From Bog-756 sp963833585 (GTDB lineage: Bacteria > Actinomycetota > Acidimicrobiia > Acidimicrobiales > RAAP-2), in contig CAWHYF010000005.1 in the NCBI GenBank assembly GCA_963833585.1, positions 434,001 to 498,000 on the forward strand: DNA of 64,000 nucleotides. The letters are read 5' to 3'. The translations under genes and the position numbers were made by a program. The notes under the pieces are model-generated. The model saw nothing but the letters and a program-made list of their open reading frames with translations, was not told the origin of the DNA and did no database searches. Every line of letters starts with the position of its first letter. Position 1 is the first letter of the stretch. Shown here one piece after another: positions 36,711 to 45,185 of this stretch.

Positions 36711-37955
36711 ATGCTGGATCGGTGGAGAACGCGCCTGACGGCGGGAGGCGTGGGGTTGACGGTGGTGGCCCTGGCCTGGGTGAGCGGCCTCGTTCCGGCA
36801 CCCGTCGCGGCCGGCTCTGTGGCTCCCGCGCCGGTCGGGCACGACACCGGACTGCCGACCACCGACGCCTTCTGGCTGGCCACCCCCTCGGGAGCCCTCT
36901 ATCCGTTCGGGGTCCCCTCCTACGGCGCTCCGACCTCCCACCTCAACCAACCTCTGGTGGGCATGACGGCCACCGGCGACCAGCAGGGATACTGGATGGT
37001 GGCCTCCGACGGTGGGGTGTTCAGCTACGGCGACGCCCACTTCTTCGGGTCGACCGGGAACATCCACCTCAACCGGCCGATCGTCGGCCTGACACCCACC
37101 ACGGGAGGTCAGGGCTACTGGCTGGTGGCCTCGGACGGCGGGGTGTTCACCTTCGGCAACGGAGTCTTCTACGGGTCGACCGGGAACATCCACCTCAACC
37201 AGCCCATCGTGGGCATGGCCCCGACCCCCGACGGCCGGGGGTACTGGCTGGTGGCCTCGGACGGCGGGGTGTTCACCTTCGGGGACGGCGTCTTCTACGG
37301 GTCGACCGGGAACATCCACCTCAACCAGCCCATCGTGGGCATGGCCCCGACCCCCGACGGCCAGGGGTACTGGCTGGTGGCCGCGGACGGCGGGGTGTTC
37401 ACCTTCGGGGACGCCGGCTTCTACGGGTCGACGGCCAGCTCCCCGGGCGACCCGGCGGAACGACTCGTCGCCACGCCGTCGGGCCACGGCTACTGGGTGG
37501 TGCAGCAGAACGGCACGGCCACCCCCTTCGGGGACGCCGGCTCCGTGCCCCCTCCCCAGGCCCTGCTGATCTCCCCGGCGACGCCGGGCGACAGGGCGGT
37601 GCTCTTCGCCTTCCAGCAGTTGGGAAAGCCCTACATCTGGGGTGGCAACGGCCCGGTGGGTTACGACTGTTCGGGACTGGCGCTCGCCTCGTGGCGGAAC
37701 GGCGCCGGGGTGAGCTTCGCCCGGGTGGCCGACGACCAGTACCACACCGCCGGGACACCGGTGCCGATCACCGGGCTCCGCACCGGGGACCTGGTGTTCT
37801 GGGGATCCAACGCCGGCGATTGGACCAGCGTGTACCACACCGCCCTCTACGTCGGCGGCAACCGCATCGTGGAGGCCACCGGGGACCACGTCCAGCTCAA
37901 CCAGCTCGGGCAGTGGGGCACCGGAGACCTCATGCCCACCGCCCGGCGCCCCTGA
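36711..37955 (+). CDS. Secreted NlpC/P60 (C40) peptidase with 42-residue repeats
   Basis: A probable cell-wall hydrolase that cuts peptide stems. The N-terminus has a signal peptide (LTAGGVGLTVVALAWVSGL). Residues about 50-280 consist of 42-residue repeats of the type GYWLVASDGGVFTFGDGVFY, with GSTGNIHLNQPIVGMAPTPD between. The NlpC/P60 domain at the C-terminus has catalytic Cys about 320 in GYDCSGLALAS and His about 376 in YHTALYVGGN, plus KPYIWGGNGP. A GGAGGGGCAGGGGC segment precedes ATG 36711. The repeat family is frequent in Acidimicrobiia and probably binds the cell surface. Confidence 0.9.
   Translation: MLDRWRTRLTAGGVGLTVVALAWVSGLVPAPVAAGSVAPAPVGHDTGLPTTDAFWLATPSGALYPFGVPSYGAPTSHLNQPLVGMTATGDQQGYWMVASDGGVFSYGDAHFFGSTGNIHLNRPIVGLTPTTGGQGYWLVASDGGVFTFGNGVFYGSTGNIHLNQPIVGMAPTPDGRGYWLVASDGGVFTFGDGVFYGSTGNIHLNQPIVGMAPTPDGQGYWLVAADGGVFTFGDAGFYGSTASSPGDPAERLVATPSGHGYWVVQQNGTATPFGDAGSVPPPQALLISPATPGDRAVLFAFQQLGKPYIWGGNGPVGYDCSGLALASWRNGAGVSFARVADDQYHTAGTPVPITGLRTGDLVFWGSNAGDWTSVYHTALYVGGNRIVEATGDHVQLNQLGQWGTGDLMPTARRP
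37015..37432 (+). repeat. Tandem 126-bp repeats coding for 42-residue units
   Basis: The string GGGTGTTCA recurs at 37015, 37141, 37267 and 37393, an exact 126-base period. Units two and three are nearly identical at DNA level over most of their length, pointing to recent duplication or gene conversion. They encode the surface repeats of the NlpC/P60 protein. Confidence 0.9.
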
Positions 37956-38059
37956 CCGGTTGCGGCCCGGGCTGATCGCCCGGGCCAGGGGTGGGCCGGC
38001 ACCTGCCCCGACATGGCCACGGGGTGCCCCGGGGTGCGGTGATGTGAAACGGTGTCGAA

Positions 38060-39595
38060 ATGGCCTCCACGCCCGAGCCCGTAGGTGGGGCTGACGCCGG
38101 GGACGGCGGTGAGCCGTCCCCCTCCCTCCGGTACCACTCCGGACAGGGACGCTGGGTGATCGCCGCCACGGTGCTCGGATCGGGCATGGCGGCCATCGAC
38201 GCCACCGTGATCGGGATCGCCCTCCCCACCATCGGGCGGGATTTCCATGCCTCCCTCGGCACCCTCCAGTGGATGGTGACCGGCTACACCCTGACTCTCT
38301 CCTCCCTGCTCCTCCTGGGGGGTTCGCTCGGAGACCGGTTCGGGCGGCGCCACGTGTTCATGATCGGGGTGGCCTGGTTCGCCCTGGCCTCGGCGGCGTG
38401 CGCGTTGTCCACGGCGTCGACCGAGCTCATCGTGTTGCGAGTGCTCCAGGGGGTCGGCGGGGCGCTCCTGACGCCCGGGAGTCTGGCCATTCTGGAGGCG
38501 TCGTTCGCCCGCGACGACCGAAGCGAGGCCATCGGGGCCTGGTCCGGATTGGGCGGGGTCGCCACCGCGGCCGGACCGCTGCTGGGCGGCTACCTGATCA
38601 CGGCAGCCTCGTGGCGGTGGATCTTCCTGATCAACGTCCCCATCGGGGTGGCCGTCCTGATGGTCTCGGCCCGGCATGTGCCCGAGTCCCGCGACCCCTG
38701 GGCCGCCGGCCGGATCGATGTGAGCGGGGCGGTCCTGGCCACCGTGTCGCTGGCCGGGGTGGCCTACGCCCTCATCGAGGCACCCTCCTGGGGGTGGTCG
38801 TCCCCCGGGGTGCTGGCCGCCCTGGTCGTGGGGGTGGTCGGCGGCCTGTCGTTCCTGGTGGTCGAAGCCAGGTCGTCCTCCCCGATGCTGCCCCTCGGAC
38901 TCTTCTCCAACCGGCAGTTCGCCGTGACCAACGCGGTGACCTTCGTGGTGTACGCCGGGTTGGGTGGGGTCCTGTTTCTGCTCCCCGTGGTCCTCCAGGT
39001 GGTCGACCACTACTCGCCCCTGCAGTCCGGCATGGCCCTGCTCCCGATCACGGTGGTCATGCTGGCGTTCTCGGCCCGCTCCGGGCGCCTGGCCGCCACC
39101 ATCGGGCCCCGGCTCCAGATGGCGGTGGGACCGGTCGTGGTCGGCGCGGGGCTGGCCCTGTTGAGCCGGGCCCCCCACAGCCGCTCGTACGTGCAAGGGG
39201 TGCTGCCGGGCGTGTTGGTCCTCTCGATCGGCCTGGCGGTGACGGTGGCCCCGCTCACCTCCACCGCCCTTGGTTCGGTCTCCGAGACTCGGGCCGGGCT
39301 GGCCTCGGCGGTCAACAACGATGTGGCCCGCCTGGGAGGTCTCATCGCCGTGGCCGTGCTCCCGGCCCTCGGGGGCATCACCGGACTGGGCTACCTCCAC
39401 CCGCAGGCCCTGGCCCACGGATTCCAGCGGTCGGTGATCATCGCCGGCCTGTGGTGCGCGGCGGGCGGAGTGGCCGCCGCCATCGGCATCCGGAACCCTC
39501 CCCGTCACCCGGCACCGGCCGCCCCGGGCTCCCCCGAGGGCCCGACCCACTGCGCCCTCGAGGCCACGCCCCTGCGGGGCGGGGTGCCGCGATGA
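38060..39595 (+). CDS. DHA2-family (EmrB/QacA-like) multidrug transporter
   Basis: A major facilitator of 511 residues with about 14 helices. After a 30-residue soluble head it shows motif D1-type AAIDATVIGIALPTIGRDF, GSLGDRFGRRHVFMIG (motif A), LRVLQGVGGALLTPGSLAIL (motif B) and GPLLGGYLITAASWRWIFLI (motif C). It probably exports drugs or lipids by proton antiport. It is convergent with the Coq4-like gene, six bases apart. Confidence 0.88.
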   Translation: MASTPEPVGGADAGDGGEPSPSLRYHSGQGRWVIAATVLGSGMAAIDATVIGIALPTIGRDFHASLGTLQWMVTGYTLTLSSLLLLGGSLGDRFGRRHVFMIGVAWFALASAACALSTASTELIVLRVLQGVGGALLTPGSLAILEASFARDDRSEAIGAWSGLGGVATAAGPLLGGYLITAASWRWIFLINVPIGVAVLMVSARHVPESRDPWAAGRIDVSGAVLATVSLAGVAYALIEAPSWGWSSPGVLAALVVGVVGGLSFLVVEARSSSPMLPLGLFSNRQFAVTNAVTFVVYAGLGGVLFLLPVVLQVVDHYSPLQSGMALLPITVVMLAFSARSGRLAATIGPRLQMAVGPVVVGAGLALLSRAPHSRSYVQGVLPGVLVLSIGLAVTVAPLTSTALGSVSETRAGLASAVNNDVARLGGLIAVAVLPALGGITGLGYLHPQALAHGFQRSVIIAGLWCAAGGVAAAIGIRNPPRHPAPAAPGSPEGPTHCALEATPLRGGVPR

Positions 39596-39601
39596 GCTGC
39601 C

Positions 39602-40729
39602 CTAGCAACTGGCCCCGAAGGCGTCGTAGGGGCGTCCGAGCCGGCGGGCGAGCTCCTCGCCGGCCTGCCACTGGAACGGGCTGATCCCCCCCGGTTCCCA
39701 CGGCCCCACCGAACCCTGGTCCACGGCGATCGGGGCCTTGTCCACCAGGCCGAACCGGGCCCGAACCTCCTCCACCGCCAGGTGGGCGTAGGAGAACCAG
39801 TCGATACGCAGGAAGTCGATGCTGCCCTGGCACAGGGCGCCGCGCCGCATGGCATCGCCCAACCGGGTGGCCATGCCCGCCTGGGAGAGGTGACCCCGGT
39901 CCGATACGAACAGGCCGGCCCCGCTGGGGAGGTAGGCCGTCTCGAACAACGACACCACCATGGCCAGCAGCGAGAAGGCCCGCATGTCGTCGTTGGCCCG
40001 GGCGATGAGGGCGAAGACTTCCAGTTCGGACTCCACCGTGGTCCCGTACTCGGCCAGCACGTGGACCCAGTCGTGCTGGGCCAGGAAGGGGGGAGCGGAT
40101 TCCGGCGTCCCGGGGTAGGTGAAACCGCGGGCCCGGTAGAAGTCCGCCACCCGGCGGCCCAGCGCTCCGTCCGGCAGGTCCTCCAGGCCCCGCCACTGTC
40201 GGGCCAGCGCCGGATCGTCGGGCACCGCGTCCCAGGCCCCGGCCAGGTGGCTGGAGAGATGGAGGGCCGCCTCGTCCTCCTCCCTCCAGGTCGAGGCGTA
40301 CCCGTTGCGCTCGAAGTCGAGGGCGGCCAGGCCCAGGCTGCCGGTGGCGAACTCGCGGGCCACCGAGAGCATCCCCTCGTCCACCCCGGACTCGGCGGCG
40401 AACCGGTCCACCCGGTCCACGACGTCGAGGGGGACCGGCTGGAGGACCAGGACGTAGAGGATGACCATCTGGACGATCCGGGTCCGGAACGCCTGGTTGC
40501 GACGGGCCATCATCACGGCGAACTCCTCGGGGGACACCGGCTCGGCGTCGAGATCGGGGGCGAATCCGGTCATGGCCGAGACCACCGCCTGGATCAGGAT
40601 GCGCTGCAGAGCGGTCAGGCCGCCGTCCGGAGCCACCACCCCGAGGATCCCCCGGCTCATGTCCTTCACCGCCGCGAGGTCCGGGGGCTGGCGGTCCTCG
40701 GTCGTCGGGTCCGGGAGCGGCACGGGCAT
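39602..40729 (-). CDS. Coq4-like protein with intact HDxxH(x11)E motif
   Basis: About 375 residues. The C-terminal half holds QHDWVHVLAEYGTTVESELE, in which H219, D220, H223 and E235 form the HDxxH-x11-E zinc motif that defines the Coq4 family. Helical stretches LALAA-type and SLLAMVVSLFETAYL follow. Coq4 proteins act in quinone biosynthesis or as decarboxylase/hydroxylase partners; this protein is longer than the typical 220-270 residues and has an extra 200-residue N-terminal part. ATG 40729 is set by a GGGAGG box, and 54 bases separate it from the divergent Gfo/Idh gene. Confidence 0.6.
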   Translation of the reverse strand: MPVPLPDPTTEDRQPPDLAAVKDMSRGILGVVAPDGGLTALQRILIQAVVSAMTGFAPDLDAEPVSPEEFAVMMARRNQAFRTRIVQMVILYVLVLQPVPLDVVDRVDRFAAESGVDEGMLSVAREFATGSLGLAALDFERNGYASTWREEDEAALHLSSHLAGAWDAVPDDPALARQWRGLEDLPDGALGRRVADFYRARGFTYPGTPESAPPFLAQHDWVHVLAEYGTTVESELEVFALIARANDDMRAFSLLAMVVSLFETAYLPSGAGLFVSDRGHLSQAGMATRLGDAMRRGALCQGSIDFLRIDWFSYAHLAVEEVRARFGLVDKAPIAVDQGSVGPWEPGGISPFQWQAGEELARRLGRPYDAFGASC

Positions 40730-40783
40730 AGCAGCGACGATATCCTCCCTCCCTGTCCCGTCCGTCCAGGAAGGACCTAGCCC

Positions 40784-41785
40784 ATGCCGGCCAGCGCAGT
40801 CCGATTCGGAGTCCTCGGGGCCGCCCGGATCACTCCGGCCGCCCTGCTCCGACCGGCCGCCTCCCACCCCGAAGCCAGCGTAGAGGTGGTGGCGGCCCGC
40901 AACCTGTCCCGGGCCGTGGACTACGCCACCCGGCATGGAATCCCCAAGGTGGTGGACCGTTACGAGGCCGTGGTGTCCGACCCGACCGTCGATGCCGTGT
41001 ACATCCCCCTGCCCAACAGTCTCCACGCCGAGTGGACGCTGGCCGCCCTGGAAGCCGGCAAGCACGTCCTGTGCGAGAAGCCGTTCACCGCCAATGCCAC
41101 CGAGGCCGAGCAGGTGGCGGCGGCCGCCGACCGGGCCATCGAGCAGGACGGACTGGTGGTGATGGAGGCGTTCCACTACCGCTACCACCCCACGGCCCAC
41201 CGCATGCGGCAGATCGCCGAGAGCGGCGAGCTCGGGGAGATCCGTCACGTGGAGGCCTGGCTGTGCGCCCCCATCCCCAACAGGTCCGACATCCGGTACC
41301 AGGCCGACCTGGCCGGCGGGGCCATGATGGACATGGGCTCCTATGTGGTCCACTGGGCCCGCCTCCTGGGCGGTGAGGAGCCCACCGTGGTCTCGGCCAC
41401 GGCCAAGCTCCATGCCCCGGAGGTGGACCGGGCCATGGAGGCCCAGTTGGTCTTCCCCAGCGGGCACACCGGCTCGCTGCACTGCTCCATGTGGTCGCGT
41501 TCCGTCCTCCGGCTGGCCGCCCGGGTGACCGGCGACCGAGGCGAGATGCGGGTGGTCAACCCCATCGCCCCGCAGACGGTGGGCTGGCTGACCGTGCGGT
41601 CCCAGGGAGGCACCCGTCGGGAGCTGTCCTCCCGGCGCCCGACCTACACCTACCAACTCGAGGCGTTCTGCGATGCCGTGCTTCGGGGCGGCCCGGTCCT
41701 CACCCCGCCGGCCGACGCCGTCGCCAACATGACGGTGATCGACGCCGTGTACCGTGCAGCCAACATGCGCCCCCGAGGAGCGTGA
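40784..41785 (+). CDS. Gfo/Idh/MocA family oxidoreductase
   Basis: An NAD(P)-dependent sugar or inositol-type dehydrogenase, 333 residues. The cofactor loop is VRFGVLGAARITPAALL, the lysine motif CEKPFTANATEAEQV, the catalytic region MEAFHYRYHPTAHRM, and GGAMMDMGSYVVHWARLLGG corresponds to the usual D..H helix. An AGGAAGG box precedes ATG 40784. It is followed 24 bases later by the S1P-lyase-like gene, so the two are probably co-transcribed. The EAFHYRYHP motif is shared with dimeric dihydrodiol dehydrogenase-like members. Confidence 0.88.
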   Translation: MPASAVRFGVLGAARITPAALLRPAASHPEASVEVVAARNLSRAVDYATRHGIPKVVDRYEAVVSDPTVDAVYIPLPNSLHAEWTLAALEAGKHVLCEKPFTANATEAEQVAAAADRAIEQDGLVVMEAFHYRYHPTAHRMRQIAESGELGEIRHVEAWLCAPIPNRSDIRYQADLAGGAMMDMGSYVVHWARLLGGEEPTVVSATAKLHAPEVDRAMEAQLVFPSGHTGSLHCSMWSRSVLRLAARVTGDRGEMRVVNPIAPQTVGWLTVRSQGGTRRELSSRRPTYTYQLEAFCDAVLRGGPVLTPPADAVANMTVIDAVYRAANMRPRGA

Positions 41786-41809
41786 TCCCCGAACCAAGGA
41801 GCCAGCCCC

Positions 41810-43201
41810 ATGAGTACGTTTCCCTACCAAGGCCGGTTCGCCGTCCATCGCACCCTTCCCGAGCAGAGCACCCCGCGGTCCGAGATCCTCGAGGCCCTCC
41901 ACGCCATGGCGACCGAGGAGGACGCCTCCTGGGAGACGGGGAAGTGCTCGGGCACCATGTACTGCGGGGACCACGACCACTACCGGTTCATGAACGAAGC
42001 GTTCGGCCTGTTTGCCCACGTGAACGTACTCCAGCGCGACATGTGCCCCAGCGCCACGAAATTCGAGTCCGAGATCATCGCCATGACCCTGGACCTGCTG
42101 CACGGCGGAGCGGTCACCGACGCCGAGCCGGTGGGGCTGGTGGCCACCGGGGGCACCGGCAGCATCTGCCACGCCATGCTGGCCTACCGCGAGCACGCCG
42201 CGGCGCAGCGTGACATCCGACGGCCCAACGTGATCAAACCCGAGACCGCCCATCCGGCCTTCGACAAGGCCTGTCACCTGTTTGGGATCGAGCTCCGCGT
42301 GGCCCCGGTGGACCCGATTTCCACCCAGGTCGACACCGAGTGGGTCGACCGGCACGTCGACGACGACACCGTGGCCATCGTGGGCTCGGCGTGCAACTAC
42401 GGATACGGGACCATCGACCCCATTGCCGATCTGTCGGACATCGCCCTCCACCGGGGGGTCGGACTCCATGTCGACAGCTGTCTGGGTGGGTTCATCCTCC
42501 CGTTCGGCCAGGAGCTCGGCTTCGACATCCCGGTCTTCGACTACCGGATCCCGGGAGTCACCTCCATGTCCGCGGACACTCATAAGTACGGCTACGCCTT
42601 CAAAGGCACTTCCGTGCTGACCTTCCGGGACAAGTCCGTCCGGAACGCCCAGTACTTCTTCCGGACCGGCTGGAGCGGCGGCAAGTACTGCTCACCCGGG
42701 ATGGAGGGCTCGCGGTCCGGGGGACTGATCGCGGCCACGTGGGCGGCCATGATCCAATTGGGCCGGGAGGGCTACCGACGCTACGCCCGGGCCATCTTCG
42801 AGACCGCCGCTACCATGCAGGAGGCGGTGCGTTCCCACCCCGAGCTGCGCATGCTCGGGAACCCCACCTTCCTATTCAGCTTCACGTCCGACCAGTTCGA
42901 CATCTACCACGTCAACGACTTCATGCGGGAGCGCGGCTGGCGGTTCAACGGCCAGCAGTACCCCAACGCGCTGCACATGGCGGTGACCCGCCCCCAGACC
43001 CAGCCCGGCGTGGCCGACGCCTTCGCCACCGACCTGGCCGACGGGGTGACCTACGCCAAGACGCACACCGCCGAGGCCCCAAGGTCTGGCGCCATCTACG
43101 GGGGTGTCGCCGGCGGGATGACTGACGAGGCCGACGACTTCATCCGGTCGGTCATGGGAGAGATGATGGACGACCAGCAGGCCATCCCGGCTGGAGCCTG
43201 A
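41810..43201 (+). CDS. PLP-dependent group II decarboxylase fold enzyme, sphingosine-1-phosphate-lyase-like
   Basis: 463 residues of PLP fold type I. The motif SMSADTHKYGYAFKGTSVL around K259 is the signature of sphingosine-1-phosphate lyases (eukaryotic form ADTHKYGYAPKGSS), and D222 in LHVDSCLGGFILPF binds the PLP nitrogen. TGGTGSICHAMLAYRE is the phosphate-binding region. No N-terminal membrane helix is present, as expected for bacterial forms. In known members the enzyme cleaves a phosphorylated long-chain base to an aldehyde and phosphoethanolamine. It follows the Gfo/Idh gene by 24 bases. Confidence 0.85.
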   Translation: MSTFPYQGRFAVHRTLPEQSTPRSEILEALHAMATEEDASWETGKCSGTMYCGDHDHYRFMNEAFGLFAHVNVLQRDMCPSATKFESEIIAMTLDLLHGGAVTDAEPVGLVATGGTGSICHAMLAYREHAAAQRDIRRPNVIKPETAHPAFDKACHLFGIELRVAPVDPISTQVDTEWVDRHVDDDTVAIVGSACNYGYGTIDPIADLSDIALHRGVGLHVDSCLGGFILPFGQELGFDIPVFDYRIPGVTSMSADTHKYGYAFKGTSVLTFRDKSVRNAQYFFRTGWSGGKYCSPGMEGSRSGGLIAATWAAMIQLGREGYRRYARAIFETAATMQEAVRSHPELRMLGNPTFLFSFTSDQFDIYHVNDFMRERGWRFNGQQYPNALHMAVTRPQTQPGVADAFATDLADGVTYAKTHTAEAPRSGAIYGGVAGGMTDEADDFIRSVMGEMMDDQQAIPAGA

Positions 43202-43277
43202 CGGCTGACCCAGCCGCTCACCCCGACGAGACGGCCTCGCTCTGGGGGGGGACGTCCCGACCCGGACGTCCGACCCG

Positions 43278-45146
43278 TCAGGTCTCGGTCAGGACACGAG
43301 CCGCCGACGGGAAGGCCCCTGCCGGTCCGGGCCGGCCCAGCAGGTAACCCTGGACCTCGTCACAGCCCATCTCCCCGACGGCGCGGAGCTCGGCCTCGGT
43401 CTCCACCCCTTCGGCCACCACTTGCAGCCCCAACCTGTGGGCCAGGTCCACCACCGTGGACACGATGGTCGGATCCTGGCCGGCCGTGCCCAGTCCGGAG
43501 ACGAAGCTCCGGTCCACCTTCAAGCGGTCGATCGGCAGGCCCTTCAGGTAGAGGAGTGACGAGTACCCGGTGCCGAAGTCGTCGAGCGCCAGGTGCACCC
43601 CGAGATCCCGCACCTGCTGCATCACCAGCCGGATGCGGGCCATGTCCATCACCAGGGCCGACTCGGTGACTTCGAGGACGAGAAAGCCGGGGGCCAGATC
43701 GGCCAGGGTCAGGGCGTGGCGAACGTCGTCGGCGAAATCGGGGTCCTGCAGTTGGCGCGCCGAGACGTTGACCGACATGGTGAGCTCGGGGTAGCCATCG
43801 TCCTGCCACGCCCGGCACTGCCGGGTCGCCTCGTGCAGCACCCAACAGCCGACCGGCACGATCTCACGGCTCCGTTCCATCAAGGGGATGAACTCGTCGG
43901 GCGTCACCGGACCCAGCTCAGGGTGTTGCCACCGCAACAGGGCCTCCATGCCCGCGATCCCGCCCCCGACGACGAAGACCGGCTGATAGTGAATCGAGAG
44001 CTGGTCCTGCTGGTGGGCGACCCGCAGTTCGTGGGTGAGCTGGCTGCTGCGCCTCTTGTCCTCGCCGATCACCGGGCTGTAGGCCTCGTAGCGGGCCGGT
44101 CCACCGCGCTTGGCCTGGTACATGGCCGCGTCGGCCTGAGCCAGGCACACCTCGGGATCGGTATCCGGGAGCACGGGGGCGATTCCGATGCTGACGGAGG
44201 TGTGCAGCTGTCGCTCCCCCACCGGCACCGGCTCCCGCATGGCCAGATGGATCCGTTCGGCCAGCGAGCGGGCCGCCGCCTCCGGGTCGGAGAGGTCGGC
44301 GGCCAGCACCACGAACTCGTCGCCGCCCAGGCGGGCGACCGTGTCGCCGGAACGGGCCAGGGCCTGGAGGCGATCGGCCACCGCCACCAGCAGACAGTCG
44401 CCGGCCGGATGGCCGAACCGGTCGTTGATGGCCTTGAAGTTGTCGAGGTCCAGATAGAGCAGGACCGCATCGGTGCCGCGGCGCTCCTGGGCGCCGGCGG
44501 TCTGGCGCAGGCGATCGGACAACAGGGCCCGGTTGGGCAGGCCGGTCAGCTGGTCATGCAGGGCCCGGTGGGCCAGACGGGCCTGTTCCTCCTGGAGTCG
44601 CTGCTGGAGGGAGCGACGGGTCTCGTCGAACTGGCGGATGAGTCGCACCAGACTCCCGTCGCAGCTGAACCGGACCACGTTGGTGGCCAGGGTCAGCAGC
44701 CGCTCGCTGACTTCCAAGCGGTACCCCTCCTCCTTCAACACGGCGATGGTGATGTCCCGCCACGCGAAGTAGGCCTTGGCCACGCTGGCCAGCACGGCGT
44801 CCTCCAGGATGGCCTGCTCGCCCTGCTGGGAGAGCCGGGCGACCTCCTCATCGGAGGCCGGCTCGTCGGTGGCCAGCCAACGGCCGATCAGCTCGGTGCC
44901 CAGCCGCGCCGTGACGAACGCATTCCCTCGCAGGTCCACGGCGAACTGCTCGTTCACCATCTGGCCCACTTCGTCGGCCCGGGCCAGCAGGGCCCGGCCG
45001 AGTTCCAGCCGCTCCGAACCCACCGCGGCATCCCGCGGCGGGCCCTGGTCGTCGTGGGCCTCCGGGGCCGTCGGGTGCGCGGAGGGATCGTCCTCCATCC
45101 TGCTCCCGGGCTCGGCCTGGATGAAGGGATCCATACCCATGCCCAT
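43278..45146 (-). CDS. GGDEF-EAL protein with a helical N-terminal sensor
   Basis: A bifunctional-looking c-di-GMP enzyme, 622 residues. Residues about 45-185 are helical and soluble (a sensor region, type not recognised). A coiled coil EETRRSLQQRLQEEQARL-like segment leads to the GGDEF domain, with product-inhibition RSGD and active LGGDEFVV. The EAL domain follows with MEALLRW, VTESALVMD, DDFGTGYSSLLYLKGLP and LKVDRSFV, all metal-binding and catalytic residues present. It lies 39 bases downstream of a second GGDEF-EAL gene on the same strand, probably co-transcribed. Confidence 0.92.
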   Translation of the reverse strand: MGMGMDPFIQAEPGSRMEDDPSAHPTAPEAHDDQGPPRDAAVGSERLELGRALLARADEVGQMVNEQFAVDLRGNAFVTARLGTELIGRWLATDEPASDEEVARLSQQGEQAILEDAVLASVAKAYFAWRDITIAVLKEEGYRLEVSERLLTLATNVVRFSCDGSLVRLIRQFDETRRSLQQRLQEEQARLAHRALHDQLTGLPNRALLSDRLRQTAGAQERRGTDAVLLYLDLDNFKAINDRFGHPAGDCLLVAVADRLQALARSGDTVARLGGDEFVVLAADLSDPEAAARSLAERIHLAMREPVPVGERQLHTSVSIGIAPVLPDTDPEVCLAQADAAMYQAKRGGPARYEAYSPVIGEDKRRSSQLTHELRVAHQQDQLSIHYQPVFVVGGGIAGMEALLRWQHPELGPVTPDEFIPLMERSREIVPVGCWVLHEATRQCRAWQDDGYPELTMSVNVSARQLQDPDFADDVRHALTLADLAPGFLVLEVTESALVMDMARIRLVMQQVRDLGVHLALDDFGTGYSSLLYLKGLPIDRLKVDRSFVSGLGTAGQDPTIVSTVVDLAHRLGLQVVAEGVETEAELRAVGEMGCDEVQGYLLGRPGPAGAFPSAARVLTET

Positions 45147-45185
45147 CGGCAGCTGACCCTGGCAACTTGACGCCCGGGGTGGCCG

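Noticed and set aside
37015..37432. CRISPR array
   Set aside because: The repeats are 126 bases without spacers and encode protein repeats; no cas gene is present.
40730..42583. Extension of the Coq4-like protein to about 990 residues
   Set aside because: It would run antisense through the Gfo/Idh and PLP enzyme genes; composition is shadow-like.
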